The notes: a model not told the origin generated them from the letters alone. A stretch of 64,000 nucleotides of DNA from Sphagnum magellanicum (GCA_021904315.1 CM038923.1:3658001-3722000); one strand, 5' to 3'. Positions 13,360 through 27,669 are shown, counted from the stretch's first letter. Numbers and translations are program-made.

Positions 13360-13761
13360 AAATCTCTACAGCATCAATTTATTTTGCACTTGAATAGTGT
13401 TGTGTCCCAAGACTGAAAACCCCAAGCAATCAGATCATCAAACTCACTTGACTCTACAAACTTCTGAAGAAGCTGGTGCATCTCTGGAGCAGAGAAAAAG
13501 CTTTCAAACAAACTCATTGTCCAAGACGCTTCCTACTAACAATTAGCAGCCAATCTACAGTAGAATCCAAAACCCTAAAATGGCATATAGAGGCAGTAGA
13601 GCATTTTATTTGCAAAAAAACCAAACGCTAAGATAGATGAAGGTATCCCATTTGGGTAAAAAATTGGGAGAGCTCTGAAGCTATGCAATCAAAGTTCCAC
13701 CCAGGATAATAACTCCAATTGAAAGAGAGAAAAAAATCAAAAGCAGCAGCATGGATTCACC
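13360..13761 (-). promoter_or_regulatory. Seipin 5' leader with a probable UTR intron
   Basis: Upstream of the seipin ATG (13,359) a TTTTCAG acceptor precedes 13,412, and a CCCAG-GTGAAT donor lies after 13,761. This gives a likely non-coding first exon ending at 13,761 and an intron of about 350 bases. It is supported only by splice-site appearance. The promoter would then lie beyond about 13.8 kb. Confidence 0.45.
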
Positions 13762-14830
13762 TGGGCAAAACCGATGATGATTTCAAAGAACCGACGACAT
13801 TTTTGCTTCCACCTGCACCTGTACCCTAAACCTTCCAAACCCTCAAGCTTTGTCCCTACTTCATCATCAACAAAAAAAACTGGCTTGAAATACGTACTCC
13901 CAGTCTCTGGACATCTGCTTCCAGAAATCAGGAATTTGTAGTTTTGAAAGAAACTTCCAAATGGGTGCTCACCAATTCTGTGTAGAAATCCAAGATGTGG
14001 GAAGAGGAGGGGTGCGGGGAACTCCGACTTCGGTAGGAAGACACCACAGCCAAGAAACCCTAATCCATGTTTCCAGAAAAAACCGAGGTCTTAATCCACG
14101 TGTCCCGATAGCAGTCGAGATTTCAGCCACGTCGACAAATTCGTGCCAATTGGCTCATTCTGTCCACACATGGCGTGGCTTTCTTTGCGCTGATATTGAC
14201 ACAGGACGTTGTTCTCCCCCAATGGAGTTTCATGGGGCTTGTTGTTTTGTGCCTTGCATGGTTTTGTGCAGAAGCATGCGGTTATGTTCTGCGCAGAATA
14301 AAATTTGACACATTTTGCAGCTCCTTGTGAGATTTGAACCAATGTTGTGCGAGTATTGATTTTTAAAGAGAACATACAATCTTGGGTATTAAAATTTTTT
14401 TTAAATATTCCAAAACCTCCAAGTATGGTTCAATTTATTTTTCTCAACTCATGGCCGTTGTCAGGTATAAGGCTTAGAGTTGTTGAAGTGGATGTGATTT
14501 TAGATACGGTTACAATTTAAGGTTATGTTTTCAAAAGTTATCATTTGATTCAAATTGTGATGGATTTTATTATTTAATTTTTCTATGTATCACATATTGC
14601 CACAAAACTTACAAAAAGATAATAAAAAAATGTTTCAAGTACATATTACATATGTGAATAATGAGTAGTATGTTTGTAACCAAAAAATTAAATAGAAGCT
14701 TCAATCTACAACTCAAAGTCTAAATATCTTATGATCATCCCTGAAGATGATTTTTTTTTGTTGAAGGTTGTAGTTGAATTCATCTTGAACTTTGCAAAAT
14801 ATTTCCTAAGAAAGAACTTTAGGGTAGTAG
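13762..14830. other. Seipin upstream region, no gene seen
   Basis: The first few hundred bases are more GC-rich and probably hold the seipin first exon and promoter. The remainder turns AT-rich. Short frames on both strands (for example 13,961-14,308 +) overlap each other without recognisable domains. Confidence 0.5.
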
Positions 14831-14834
14831 GCAA

Positions 14835-14978
14835 AATGGACATAATAGACAGGAGATAGAATAGACTTACCCACAAAATTGGACATAATGCACAATGGAT
14901 AAAAATGGACATAATGGATAGAAAGGACAAAATAGATACAAATGGATATCTAGAAAGGATAAAATGGACATAATTGAT
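14835..14978. repeat. Degenerate GGACATAATGGATA repeat
   Basis: The words GGACATAAT, GGATAAAAT and GGATAGAA recur at short spacing for about 140 bases, forming an imperfect minisatellite in non-coding DNA. Confidence 0.65.
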
Positions 14979-15599
14979 AATTATCTTGTATTAGCCAAAA
15001 AACATCTCAAACTTATGGGGAGTGGCAAAAGAAAAGAATTGAAACTTTCAAAAACCCAAAGTTGCATGCATATGACAAAGCAATGCACACATTTTCCTCG
15101 ATCAATGTTCCCCCATAAATAACACACATAGTTACCATCAAATGACCTACACATCATAAATTTAGAAGCAACAAAACCAACAAATAGCTTGAAAGTGTCA
15201 TCACATGGACAACATATTGGCCCCAAAAAGAAAACCATGCATTGCCCAACCACGTTTAAAAACCATCAAGATTTTTCAAATTCACACCCATGTCGTCATT
15301 GGATTATTGCCCAAAAAAAATTTCCAATGCAAATAATTTGCCATGGTTGAATTTTGCATCTGCACTACCAATAATTCATATGCACCTCTAACCTAATTAC
15401 AAACACAAAACCACCTTCAAAACATTTTTATAGAAACAAAATGCAAATGAAATTTCAAAACTAAAAAATAATAAAATAAATAGGAACACCAACTAAAAAT
15501 CAAAAGTTGAAATCAAGGTTCTCTTCAAAAAGGCCTTACTTTTCAATGCAAACTTCAAGGTTAAAAAATCAATGATATTCATAAGATTGCAAGCCCCAT

Positions 15600-16992
15600 C
15601 ACAACCAACGCCAACATCATTAGGCCAACTTTTGATCACCAAAATGAAGCAATTCAAATTTTTTATCCTTAATTATGACTATCAAAGGTTTGTGATGACA
15701 CCAATAACACTAAATATTCACTATATTTCAATATGTGACTCCACAATGCCAAGCACTTCAAAAGCCAAAAAGGAAACTTGTGGAAATTGCACCATATGTT
15801 GTGCCCACCAAACTAAAGGGTTCTCATGATTTGTTGCTTGCATAGGTAATCATTGAAATAATTGTGGTTTATTCTTCAAAAGTTGAAATAAATACATCAT
15901 CAACCAAATACAACTTGCCCCAAAAAAATATCATCCTCTTTAGTTGTCACTAGCTTGGCTAATATTCCCTAACAAGGTTTTTGTGATTATACACCTATAA
16001 TAAAAAAGGACATGTGATCTTAACATCATATTTTGCAACAATTTCAATAGCAATTGTATGCCCATGAAGTCTTGAATACATTTCATGTTTTGTAACAAGA
16101 GTCAAACATGATCCCCAACATGTTTTGTGCCTTAGAATGATTGTAAGCCATTGAAAGGCCAATTATGGCAACAATATCCACATAACTTGCACCATCATCC
16201 TTCACTTAAATTCTTGCAATTTTGAATCAAAATCATCACATATTATTGGTTGATTCAAAGCTTCAATGTTGGTCACAACATTTTTCATAACAATGCACAA
16301 AGTGAAAATAGAAATAAAAGCATTTGACAATAATCAATACTTTCAAGTTTGGTTTAGAACACATTGTTTAACAATAGGAAGCAATGGATTGGCAATTGCT
16401 TAAATCATGACCCAAGTTTGGCCCACTAGCACTTTAAAAAACAAATGTAGAATTTGTTGTTATCCATAACATATGGAAATTACAATTTGGTATTCAAGAA
16501 TTTCTTGAAACAAGATAATTCTAGAAGCAAAACGCATCTTCACAAAAGTTTTGAGCATCATCATTGCAACCCTATAATAATACAAGTATCTTTCCATTCT
16601 TGCCTCCCCTTCCCCATTTTTTTAGTATAAATAATAATTTTTTGCAATGATGTTTGAACTACCTTTAAGTTTGAACTTCTAAAAAACCTTGACAAATTTT
16701 AGCATCATTAGTGGCATATTGAATTGCCTTTCACATTGCATGGTCAAACACAATCCTACAAATGGGGCATGTAATATAAGGGGAAAACAAGAAACTATGG
16801 ACTTCAAAGCATTGGTCAACATGTTCAAATTTGAACTTTCATCTTGAGCATAAACAATTACCTTGTCAAGTAAACCAAATGAATCAAGTAGAATTTTCAC
16901 ATAGTTTGTCATGGTTACACTAATTGTATTTTGCACCTCAAAAAGTCCAACAATCACATGGGTGTGTTCCCAAGAACTATTGATAAAGTTAA
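15600..16992 (-). pseudogene. hAT-type transposase, C-terminal part (decayed; split from 27,670-28,621)
   Basis: Read on the minus strand, this carries blocks typical of a hAT (DUF659/Dimer-type) transposase: an HVIVGLFEV start, DSFGLLDKVI, then a run that keeps the order of a catalytic RNase H-like core, and further downstream KMRFASRIILFQE and FEAIINICYG-like pieces. Many stops and frame changes separate them, so the gene is dead. The frame stops abruptly at 16,992, where an LTR element begins, and its N-terminal continuation is found on the other side of that element. The distal end (15.0-15.6 kb) is too degraded to place. Confidence 0.82.
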
Positions 16993-17532
16993 TGTTGAAA
17001 GTACATTTTACTAAAACTAAATTTCTACCAAAGTTTTACTAGAATTGAATTTTCCCTACCAAAACTCATCTATTGAAATTTTTTCTACCGAAAACCTTGT
17101 TACTAAAACCAATTTGTAGTCCCAATTTAAATTGAATTATATTTAAGACCGATATTGGGTTAACTACCTATTCCACCGTTTCTAACTTTCTTTTTTGGAG
17201 GTACTTAAAGCTTTATACCTTTGAAGATTATACAAGAAAATATTTTTATGACTAAAATTAACTTTTTCCTGCCATACTTTTATATGTTGAATTCTATGTG
17301 TTAGTTTTTTTTTATATCTTGTGAGTATTCTGTTTTGTTGTATGCAAGGTTTTCTTCCTTGTATTTGCTTCAAGTTTATTTTTGTAAAGTTTATGAAGTT
17401 GTCCTAGGAAGATTTGATAATCCCCTTTGTGTTGAAGCTTTTCACTTACCTAAAGAGAATAAGAAGATTTTATCTTTTGCACCCTTAATTTATTCCTTTC
17501 AAAACCTCATAATTCACTAAGTAGCATTAACA
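16993..17532 (+). repeat. Left LTR of the Ty3/gypsy fossil
   Basis: It begins TGTTGAAAGTAC and ends CATTAACA, and matches the right LTR along its whole length (shared words include CTTTATACCTTTGAAGAT and TATATCTTGTGAGTAT). A primer-binding site would follow at about 17,533 (TTTGGCAACC), but the tRNA was not identified. Confidence 0.88.
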
Positions 17533-18474
17533 TTTGGCAACCATATTGCATATATTGAATCCAGAATTTCTAGTTCATCATCGTTCCTATTTGGACAAAT
17601 ATTGGTTAGACCTATTTGACTCTACCAAAACAAATTAAGGATTTATTATTATTGTTGTTTAACAAATCAAAATAAAAAACCAAAATAACCCATAGATTAC
17701 AACTTTTTCGTAATCATTTACAGTATGCCAACAATGTTAACAAGGAGTATGAAGAAGAAAATGGAGTAGGTTTTACAAGAAAGTGCTAAAGTAAGCCAAG
17801 TAAGTAACTCGAAATGATTGGAATAGCCAAAGATTGACCCAAAGGAGGCTACAACCTTTCATAGAGGGGAATATAACTAATTGGAGGACGTTACCAAAAA
17901 TATCAAACGAAACACTATACAACCTACCAAAAATCATCCACCAAAATTATGACACATTAAAATTGAATCGAAAACTCCACGAACTAATTTGGGAGCCTAC
18001 CAAAAATAATCTTTTTAATATCATGAAATCGTTGTGATAAGTCCACATGCCAAATAAAACAATATTGATCAACTCTGAAGGCAAATTGATGAACTATGCC
18101 AATTTTAAAGGAAGGAACCTTTTGATTAAATACAAAGCATGTAATCCTCAAGGATGAGTATTTTAAATGAGGAGGAGTTCTATCAAGAAATTCCAATAAC
18201 CCGTGTTTTTAACATTTGTGTTTCTCCTCATGCATTTCCAACTTGTATTTTTTGTCAAAGTTCATACCACCAAACAAAAAATTGTCCTTATCGGTCTAGT
18301 TGAGTCTTGCCTACACAACTAGTACCAACAGACCATAAACCTTATCCGATATCATGACTTGTTCAAATTTTAATTTTGAATGTTCAGAATTTGATTTATC
18401 CTTCAGCACCACCAAAATGTAACTTGTAGAAAGCCAATTATTCCACATGTTTGTATTCCATTTACAAGAAATGT

Positions 18475-19670
18475 CATGGAACAAAATTTAATAGGTTTTC
18501 CAAATTCAATGTATCTTCATGTTAGACCCTATACACCATATTTTGGTTCTGGTTATGAGGGCATAAGGAGTGTTCCTATAATGTGGCCTCTTATGTCCAA
18601 TCCTTTAACTAACCCCATGGCATTACCAAATCCAATTTGGGAATTGCATAAGTTGGGATTATAACAAATCGCCACCTTCGGATGAAGACGATGTTTATTC
18701 CAAAAGAAAGCACAACCCCAAGATGCCACGAATTGTTTTTATTGAAAAATCGTACCATGAACAAAGGGGCAAACCATCTTCGATTGGAAATGCTAGTGGG
18801 TCGCCTACTAGTGGATGAGTTGTACCTATCAATAATGGTGGTAACGGACTTTTCAGTGATGGTGGTAACAAGCTTCTAGGAGGTGGCGATAATGGCCTTC
18901 CAAAAAGTGGTGGTAACAAACCTTCGAGATACCAAAATCTAAAACCATATGTTTACAAGACTAGCATGGCCATGGATAGGGCTTACTTGGAATCCTAATA
19001 ACCTTCATGGTATCTTGTCCAACCCCCTATACCACCAAACCCTCCACCAAGTAGGAAATCTTTACCCTACCCCATCTACACTATGGGAATGGATCCCGAT
19101 GCTTGTATACAAATTTTTCATAAGGCCATTCAAGCCAATGGAGAAGAATGATGTTGATATCGTCAATTTGTTTTGTTTTACTCTTCGTGATGCCATATTC
19201 GAATGGGGAAAGAATTTTATGAAAGCCCATCTAGTTTGTAGATTTGAAGAGTTGGAGGCCGCATTTTGTAAGTTCTACCGAAAAGTACACATAGATGAAT
19301 AAGTGTACATGGCATTACAAGTGATAAAGCAAGGCGGAGATGAAAAGGTGGAAGTATATTATGAACGTATATTAAAACTAACAAACTACCTTTAGCATAA
19401 AAAAGATAACAATTTGTTGACCACTTTCTTTCCAACAAGATTATAATGATATCTCTAAATAGCCATAATGGGGAAGAAAAAGGACACCTTGTTTAAACAT
19501 AAAGAAGTTGTAGTCACTTGTGAAAAAAATATGGGAGATGCCAATGAATACCAAAAATTGTTGGAACTACCAACCAAATAGGAAAAGGCTAGTGAAAGAA
19601 GGCAAACACATGTGATCTACAATCAATGCAATAAACCGGGACATTCCAAGGAACATTGCCACTAGAATCC
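18475..19670 (+). pseudogene. gag-like region of the LTR fossil
   Basis: A retrotransposon gag-type segment (words such as FEWGKNFM and EELEAAFCKFY) lies at about 19,090-19,300. It is followed at about 19,617-19,665 by a CCHC zinc-knuckle-like motif (CNQCNKPGHSKEHC). It is broken, and given only as position and family. Confidence 0.75.
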
Positions 19671-20429
19671 AAACAACCTAAACATCAAACTTAAAGACAA
19701 GAAGGAGGTAGTAGTGAATGGAGTTTCGGCCCAAACAAATAGTGGTGTAGGAAATAAATTTAATAACAAAAAATGTTACGAAAAAACAAACAAATTTGAT
19801 TCCATCATTTACCACTAGTTCATCTGTAATTTTGTAGAACATAAAACCTACAACTATCTTCATAAGGACATAGTTCAAGCCATGTTAAGGGAAAAGGCAA
19901 CAATGACTGCACCCAAAAAGGAAAACGTTGTTGTCGACATGGTTTTGGCAATTACAACCCACACTCAGATATTCGAAAATGTGGTATTCAAAGAGAAAGA
20001 GTCTTTCAAGAACAAGAGATTGGCCAATTGGCAAGAAAAGGAAAAGCTTCAACATTTGTTTGAAGAAGCTATTAAGGACATACAAAAAAAGGAACCACCA
20101 AAAGATTTGCATGGAGCCAATATACAAATCCGGGTTAAAGCCAACTTCATAAAGAATTTTGATTTGGATACTAGACCTACTAGATCTACTTGACTTGTTA
20201 AATTTATTAGTTCTATCGGATTTACCGATTATATCAAATCTATTGAAACAACCAAAAGTTTTTTGATTTTGGAGGATATCACCCAACAACTATTGGAGAG
20301 TAAAAATACCTTTACCTTGGGCCAACTCTTCCAAATCACCCCGGATTTGAGATAATGTATTATTGCCAAACTTCTGCTTGGAAGAAAAAATATCACTACC
20401 GTAAAAGTTAATTCGATTATCACCTTGGT

Positions 20430-23400
20430 GGTGATTGATCCTCACATGGCTGTGATATAGGTTTAAGTGGGCAAGAACATTGTTAAAAACATCCTATTAG
20501 ATGGAGGATCCAGTTTGAATATCATGATGGAAGAACTCCAGAAATGGTTAAAACTTCCTAGTCGTAAACTAGCACTGTATACACTTCAAATGGTGGATCA
20601 AACCATCACCGAACTAGTTGCACTCATCAAGGATCTCAAAGTCCAATTCCATGGGATCTTATACATTGCGACGTTCACAATAATGAAGAACAATGTTTTG
20701 GATTCCAATTATTCAATGTTGTTAGCCCAACTTTGGTTGCATAATGCACCTATCACCCATGATTAGGGGAACAATTTGATCACCATTGAAGACAATGGAA
20801 TGATAACCATCATTGTGACCAAACATTTGGATAGTAATACCAAATGTCTCAAGATTTTGTTGTGTTATGATCTCACAGAAGGAGTCATAGACAAAAAAGA
20901 AAAAATACTCTTTGTAGCAAAATTAGATTTGTTTACAATTGGGACCATTACACTACCAAAATTAGAAATTTTCAATGCTGCAATTTTTAGTGAAAAAACC
21001 AATATTGAAGATCTTATGTTCAATTTTCCACACTCTAAGGGACAAATCCAAGTGGATACTACCCCATCACACAAATCAAATTCCATGATTTGGATATTGT
21101 TCATTCGACATTACCTAAAAATCACTAAGTAAGATTCCTTAATTTGGGAACTACCAACAACCCTCAAAAAATAAAACCAAATGCAACATTGGATGAATCG
21201 ATTGTAAAGAACATTAAAGCAATGCTTCAGGAGTATAAAGACATTTCCGCCTAAAATTATATTGATCTTAAGTGAATTTCGTCACATATTGCTCAACATC
21301 GCATCAAACGCGACACGACCATTCCAGTTGTTCATCAAGTAAAGTACTGGATGAACCCAAATTATGATGTAGTAGTCAAATAATATTTGGACAAGCTTTT
21401 AAGTGCAAGTTTCATTTCCCAAGTGGAAGAAGTTAGTTGGTTCTTACCAATTGTCATTGTACCAAAAAAGAATGGCAAGCTCAAGATTTGCATGGAGGCA
21501 ATTCAATGTTGTAACTAAAAAAGATCCATATCCTTTACCTGTTACTAAAGAGGTCTAAATGAAGTAACAAGTCACGAGGTCTATTCATTTTTGGATGGAT
21601 TTTATAATTATCACTAGATGATGATCACCCTTGCAAACAAACTTATAAGACTGCATTTACCACTAATTAGGGAGCATTTGTATGGGTAGTCATGCCATTT
21701 GGGCTCAAGAATGCTCCACCAACTTACCAATGGTCGATGAATATAACTTTTAAAGATTATTTTGGAATGTTCATAAAACTATTCTTAAATGATTTCAGTG
21801 TGTTCAACATTTTTGGACACCCATTTAACAAAGCTACGACTATGTTTTGATAAATGCAAAGAATTTTGTATAAGCTTGAACCTTGAAAAATGCATGTTCC
21901 TTGCGCACTCGAGTGCCATCTTGGGTTACATGGTATCCAAGGAAGGCAAGCTACTAGATCCAAAGAAAATTTCAACTATTGTCCACATGCCTACCCCAAA
22001 AACACCTAAGGACATTCGAGTTTTCAATGGCATGGCCCAATATTATCAGTGTTTCATCAAGGATTTTACTTTCATCATGGCTCCCATTATTAAACTACTA
22101 CGAAAAACATAAGCTTTTGAATGGACAACAAAGTGCCAAAAGGCTTGGGAAGAAATCAAGTAACACTACATGGACACACTAATCTTGATTTCACCTCATT
22201 GGGACCTCGAATTTCATGTTCACACAAACGCCTCTAATTTGGTAGTTGGGGTTATGCTAGTGCAGAACCTTATGAAAAATGTGACCAACCAATTGCCAAT
22301 ACATCACGGTTATTCAACAACATTGAACAAAATTATACGATGATTGAAAAGGAAACATTTGCAATGGTGTATGCTCTCCACAAATTCCGTCATTATTTGT
22401 TGGGTAACAAATTCATTTTTTATGTGGACCATATGGGTTACTATATTTGGTCGAAAACCCTATGTTTTAGGAAAAATAGCGAGGTGGTTATTTTTCTTCT
22501 TGGAGTATGATTTTTCGGTAATTTATAATCCAGGAGATTTCACTTTATGGTAGACGCATTATTTCAAATGTCCAATCTCACAAAACAAAATGGAATATCA
22601 GACCAAACAACAAATGTTACTCTCTTCTTCTTACAACTAGTGGGGCTACAAGAAATTTTTGAATACCTCGCTACCAGAAATTTTTTGGTTCATAGAGTTA
22701 TGAGCAAAAGAAAAAGTTAGCCTTGAAAGTTTTTTGCCGTTCTTTGGTACAGAGAAAATTATATTGTGAAGGTCAAGACCAAGTTCTAAAGCATTGCCTT
22801 GAGGACTCAAAAATACCCACAATGCTACACAAAATGCATGAGGGAGTTGATGGTGGTCATTTCTCATTTGAACTGACAGTTCGAAGGATCTTGGATGCCA
22901 AATATTGGTGGCCCACAATGCATAAGGATGTTTTCCAATATTCTCAAACGTATGACAACTATCAACAAACGGGGAATTTAATACAAAACAACATAGCAAA
23001 ACTAGTAACTTCATTACCAGCAAAATCTTTATGAAGTGGGATTAGTTTTTGTCTGCCCAATCAAATCAATTAGCATATATATAAGGAACAAGTATATTTT
23101 GGTAACAACTAATTATGCCACCCAAATGGGTAGAAGCAAAAGCGTTATGCACAATATAGTGGTGATGACAGCATAATTCATTTATGAATTCATTCTCATT
23201 ATTTGCTTATTTCAGTAAGTGATCAAAGCATCTCTCAAAAACATTATTTAAATTCTTACAAACAATTTTTTATTACGACATACGACCTCAACCACTTATT
23301 ACCCACAAGGCAATGGACAAGTAGCATCCACCAACAAAGTCAGCGATTTGCTTCCTACTAAGTTAGTGAATGAGAACTGCACCAATTGGGATGAGCACCT

Positions 23401-23945
23401 ACACACAATTATGTATGTTTACCACACAATGTTCAAAATAACCATTGGACACACATTGTTCCAACTGGTTTATGGCATTTGCCCTTTAATGCCAACAAAA
23501 AATTTGCTCCCCATGAACAATTCAAATTTTGATCAAGATTTTTCCCCCATCTGTATTTTCATTAGTCACATGGCAAAATTGGAACATTTGGATGAAACCC
23601 ACTAGGAGGCAATAAATTAGAAAAGTACAAAGGGGTGAAACAGAACATTATGGGCTCAACAAAACTACAAAATCAATACTCTTTCTATGGGGGACATAGT
23701 TTTTAATCTCCAAAGAGTGAAAAAAAACACACTGGAAAGTTCAAAAAATGATGGTTTGGCTCTTATAAAATATAATATTATTTCCCCAATTATATTATAC
23801 TATTAGTCAGCATTGACAAATTTGAACCAAATCCCATTTTGGTGAACATCAACAAGTTAAAACCCTACCGATACTTGGATAAAACTCCCAGAGGACTAGA
23901 AGCCACCATCGAAGGGGGAGGAAAGCGCAAGGAGGACTTATAAGA
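20430..23945 (+). pseudogene. pol region of the LTR fossil (protease, RT, RNase H, integrase)
   Basis: An aspartic-protease-like segment with LLDGGSSLNI is at about 20,490-20,530. Reverse transcriptase blocks are at about 21,280-22,110 (for example NLEKCMF and ILGYMVS). RNase H-like sequence follows at about 22,190-22,560, with an integrase zinc-binding and core region at about 22,790-23,600. The C-terminal KPYRYLDK-type block is near 23,860. The order places it in Ty3/gypsy. The region is heavily interrupted. Confidence 0.85.
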
Positions 23946-26900
23946 AGATTTTCAGGATGGTTCTACCGAACATCAATCTACACCAAAAATCATAATGAAA
24001 CAAACAAATGATTTTGGTAACCATATCCCTACCAAATTGAAAACTATTTCGTTTAATTGAATTTTGGTAGTGACCAACCGAAAAGAAGGAATTCTACTGA
24101 ATGGCATCTTTCCAACAAAAAAGTTAGAGATTATAATTCAAGTATTGCAGAAACACATTCCGACTTGGAATCAGTCAACAATAATTCTAATGTGGAATCT
24201 CCAATAGAAGATTCCACCACATATCACCTAAGATAGGTTCTAAACATTCTGTCTTGGAATCAAAACAGAGGATTTCCAATATGGAATCCACAAAAGAAAA
24301 TTTTGTCACATAATTGTTAAAGGACATTGGGGTAATCTTAATTGGGTGTTATCCAAGTTGCCAAAATGACACCAAAAGAACATAAATGGTTCATCCATAC
24401 CCATAAAACGGTTTTTACAATCAACATTGGGTTTAAGCACTTGAACTTTGGTATTAAAGGAGGCATTATTCATTCAATTATCCCTCTTTCTTTTCAATAT
24501 TATTATGTTATTGAAATTTGCACCCAAATTTTTGTGGGGATGAAATAAACATTGGCAAAAACATGGCAAAAAGAATGAAGAGGAGGGAAAGTTTAGAGTT
24601 AAAACCAAAAGGCAATCAGATTGCATTGGAAATAAATCATGAGTAAAAGAAAAAAAAGAAAGATGGTAGTGACTCTTTCTGATAAAGAAAGATAATATTT
24701 TGAAAATTTGATAAGTTCTAGCAATGGCAACTAGAAAGGATGTGGAGTGGGCAAAGAATGTTAGAGTTTTTGATTTGCTCAACATTCAATTGAATTTGAT
24801 TCAATTGTTGGTGAAGGAATTCTTATAGGCCATCACCCGTTTCAACCTAAACATCATTGAATTGGTAATATAGGAAGTTTCAATTTTCATCATTGAAAAG
24901 ATGGTAGTCAAAATGTTCTAGCTATCAAAATCAAGTATTACCAAAATACCAACCAAGCCAACCAAGGAGAAGGAAAAAGAAAAAGAAAGGGAGAAGGAAG
25001 CTACCATTTACCAAAAAATTGTGCCACCAGAAGTGTTAGTCGACCAAGAAAGGTGGAAGCTTTCCCTCCTTAAGGGGATGTATGCCACTGGGATATGAGC
25101 ATTAATTCAAGTAATCTAGCTAAAGGGTAGTTGGCTTATCTATGTAGCCAAAAAGTGGATGAGCTTGGTGGTTTTGGTAGAGCAAAGAATTCAAACAAAC
25201 TGGGTTGTAGTTGTGTTCAACATTTTATACGACTAGTTACGGGATTTGTTTGCACCAACAAAACTCAAGACAAGTAGGGACAACACCAAATTCGTTGTTA
25301 CCCAAGTTGTCGACATCCTACTCCAAAATTGGTTTTTGGTAGACCGACCTTCATAGTACTAGATTCTAAAGAGGAGGATGAAGGTGTAGCTAAGGCTCCA
25401 CCAGAAACTTAGGCTACAAGAGGTAGTAGAATTACAAGAGTCCATTTTTGGCACATAATGATTAATTGGAGATGGATGATGTTGAAGAAGTCGATGGGAC
25501 AAATACCTAACTGGAAATTTCACAACAACTAAAAATTCCACCAATGCTCCTATTGACTTTGTGATCTTGGAATTTGGGGTGATTTCATCCTAAAAATCCC
25601 ATACTATCAACGAGAAAACACACACTAACATCTATAAATCACTCGATGCATGTAATCCAAAGAAGAAAAGTAGGATGTGAAATCCAAGTCCAATTTGGCT
25701 TGCACAAATTTTCGATGCAAGGCCTCAATGAAATTGAATCCCACGACAAAAGGCATCGAAACCCTTGCCATTTTTTCTAGTAAATTACATCATTAGTTAG
25801 AGGGAGAAGAAATTCCACTAAGGAAGATACCATAATTGGATACTCCATTGGAATATTTTTCCAATGGAACTTTGCCACACAATTCAAGAGAGGTAACTGA
25901 AGACCACCAGCCCCTTGACACTTCCTTTTCAGTATGTAACAAACTTTTTACACTTCCTATTGAAAACAAAATGACAATAGCCCCTTCAGTAACGACATCA
26001 CTAAAATCTTTAAAAGTGCATTTGCTTCATACCAAGGATTATGCCCAAATCATGGGCAACATCTTAAAGGCTTTTTGGTTAGCCACAACCGAAAAGGAAA
26101 CCATAGAGGGTGTGCTACAAAAAAACTTGCAAGAGGTGGCTGATTTGAAAAAACAGTTGCAATAGTTGCAAACTACCAACTAATTAGATGCCTTGACGAT
26201 CCAATATTTGTAATCAGAGCTACCAAGTGTGGAAAGGACAAATAAGAGAGTGCATGAGTTGGAAATCAAAAACTCCAACTTCTGGAATGAATTACCAAAA
26301 TTACACAAACGGCTTATCAAAATCAATAAGACTTTGAATTCCATTGATTTAGAATAGGCTAGGCTAAAACAAACTTTTGAACAAAAGCAAGCCAACTAGA
26401 AAGTTGTCAAGAAATCTTTGAGCTTCATTGACAAGCTGCTCAAAACAATAAAGGTGAAGGTGGAGCAGCTATAGGGCTAAAACAAAGTGCTTACCAAAAA
26501 AACACAAAAATAGCAATTGGAGTTGCAAAAATCTAGTTGCTACAACAAGATTTAGAGGAAATGAAACAAAATTTGGGCATGGTTCTAGAGGAATTTGAGG
26601 CTTTAAAGATGGAGATGTGGACGTTGCAATAAAGGGCCAAACTCACCAATTTTTACCACAACCAAATGGAGGAGTTTGACAACTTCAAGATGGAATATGC
26701 CTTCATGAAAGCATAATTTGTCATTTATCAACAAAGGAGTAAGAAGAATCAAGTCGAGCAATGGGAATTACACAAAGAGTAGGTTGGTGAGATCATCTTA
26801 GAGGCATACCAATTCAAGCCCCTACCTTGTAAAAGTTAAAGCATTTTCTGGTGATGTGACTAATTTGACACTTTCTAGTACAATAGTTAAAAACAAACAT

Positions 26901-27134
26901 AAGGCTTCGATGGTTGGAATCGGTACAAAAGGTGAGGCTTCGATTTCAATACAACTAGAATCAACTATTGTCCTTGCTACTAATGTACTAAGTTTTGGTA
27001 TCATATCAGAAGATGTAGAATTAAATGTTAGGGAAGAAATGGTAGATGTAATAGAGGTTATAATTATGGAAAAATAATGTAAACAATATAGACTATAATT
27101 ACAAGGATGTAATCCCAATTAGAAAAGGGGATGA
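23946..27134 (+). other. 3' internal region of the LTR fossil, between integrase and right LTR
   Basis: About 3.2 kb without a pol domain. Parts of it (25.8-26.8 kb) read as Lys/Glu/Leu-rich, coiled-coil-like sequence with interruptions. Extra sequence in this place is known for Tat/Athila-type elements. A polypurine tract (AGAAAAGGGGATGA) at 27,121-27,134 directly precedes the right LTR. Confidence 0.7.
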
Positions 27135-27664
27135 TGTTGATGGTAGATTTTACCTAAACCAAATTTTTACCAAAGTTTTACCAAAATTGAACTTTCTTTA
27201 TCGAAATTCATTTATTGACTTTTTTCTACCCAAAACCTTGTTAACGAAATTGGTTTTCACTATTGGTTTAAATTGAATTATATTTAGGACCAATTTTTTT
27301 GAGATTGGGCTAACTACTTGTTCCATCATTTCTGACTTTATTTCTTAGAGGTACTTAAGGCTTTATACCTTTGAAGATTGTACATGAGAATATTTTTCTA
27401 AGTAAAATTAACTTTTTCATGGCATACTTTTGTACATTGAATTCTATGTGTTGTTTTTTCTTTATATCTTGTGAGTATTTTGTCTTGTTTTTTATTTGCT
27501 TCAGGTTTCTTTTTGTTAAAAATTTATGAGGTTGTCCTACTTAAATTTTATAATCCCTTTGTGTTGAAGGTTTTTGCTTATTTAAAGAAAGTAAGAAGAT
27601 AAAATCTTCTACTCCCTTATTTTATTCCTTTCAAAACCCGATAGTTCATTAGGTGGCCTTAATA
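27135..27664 (+). repeat. Right LTR of the Ty3/gypsy fossil
   Basis: Begins TGTTGATGG directly after the polypurine tract and ends CCTTAATA. It is the diverged copy of the left LTR. Confidence 0.88.
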
Positions 27665-27669
27665 GTTGA

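Larger units (their letters stand above)
16993..27664 (+). mobile_element. Ty3/gypsy-type LTR retrotransposon fossil inserted in a hAT transposon
   Basis: An element of about 10.7 kb bounded by direct repeats of about 540 and 530 bases (TG...CA-type ends, the right end being TA). It carries, in order, gag-like, protease, reverse transcriptase, RNase H and integrase regions, the Ty3/gypsy order. A long region of about 3 kb lies between the integrase and the right LTR, as in the Tat/Athila group. The flanks are GTTAA and GTTGA, a 5-bp target duplication with one difference. It is clearly broken, with well over ten interruptions. By eye the LTRs differ at roughly one base in five over their first 130 bases, so the insertion is old. 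Confidence 0.88.
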
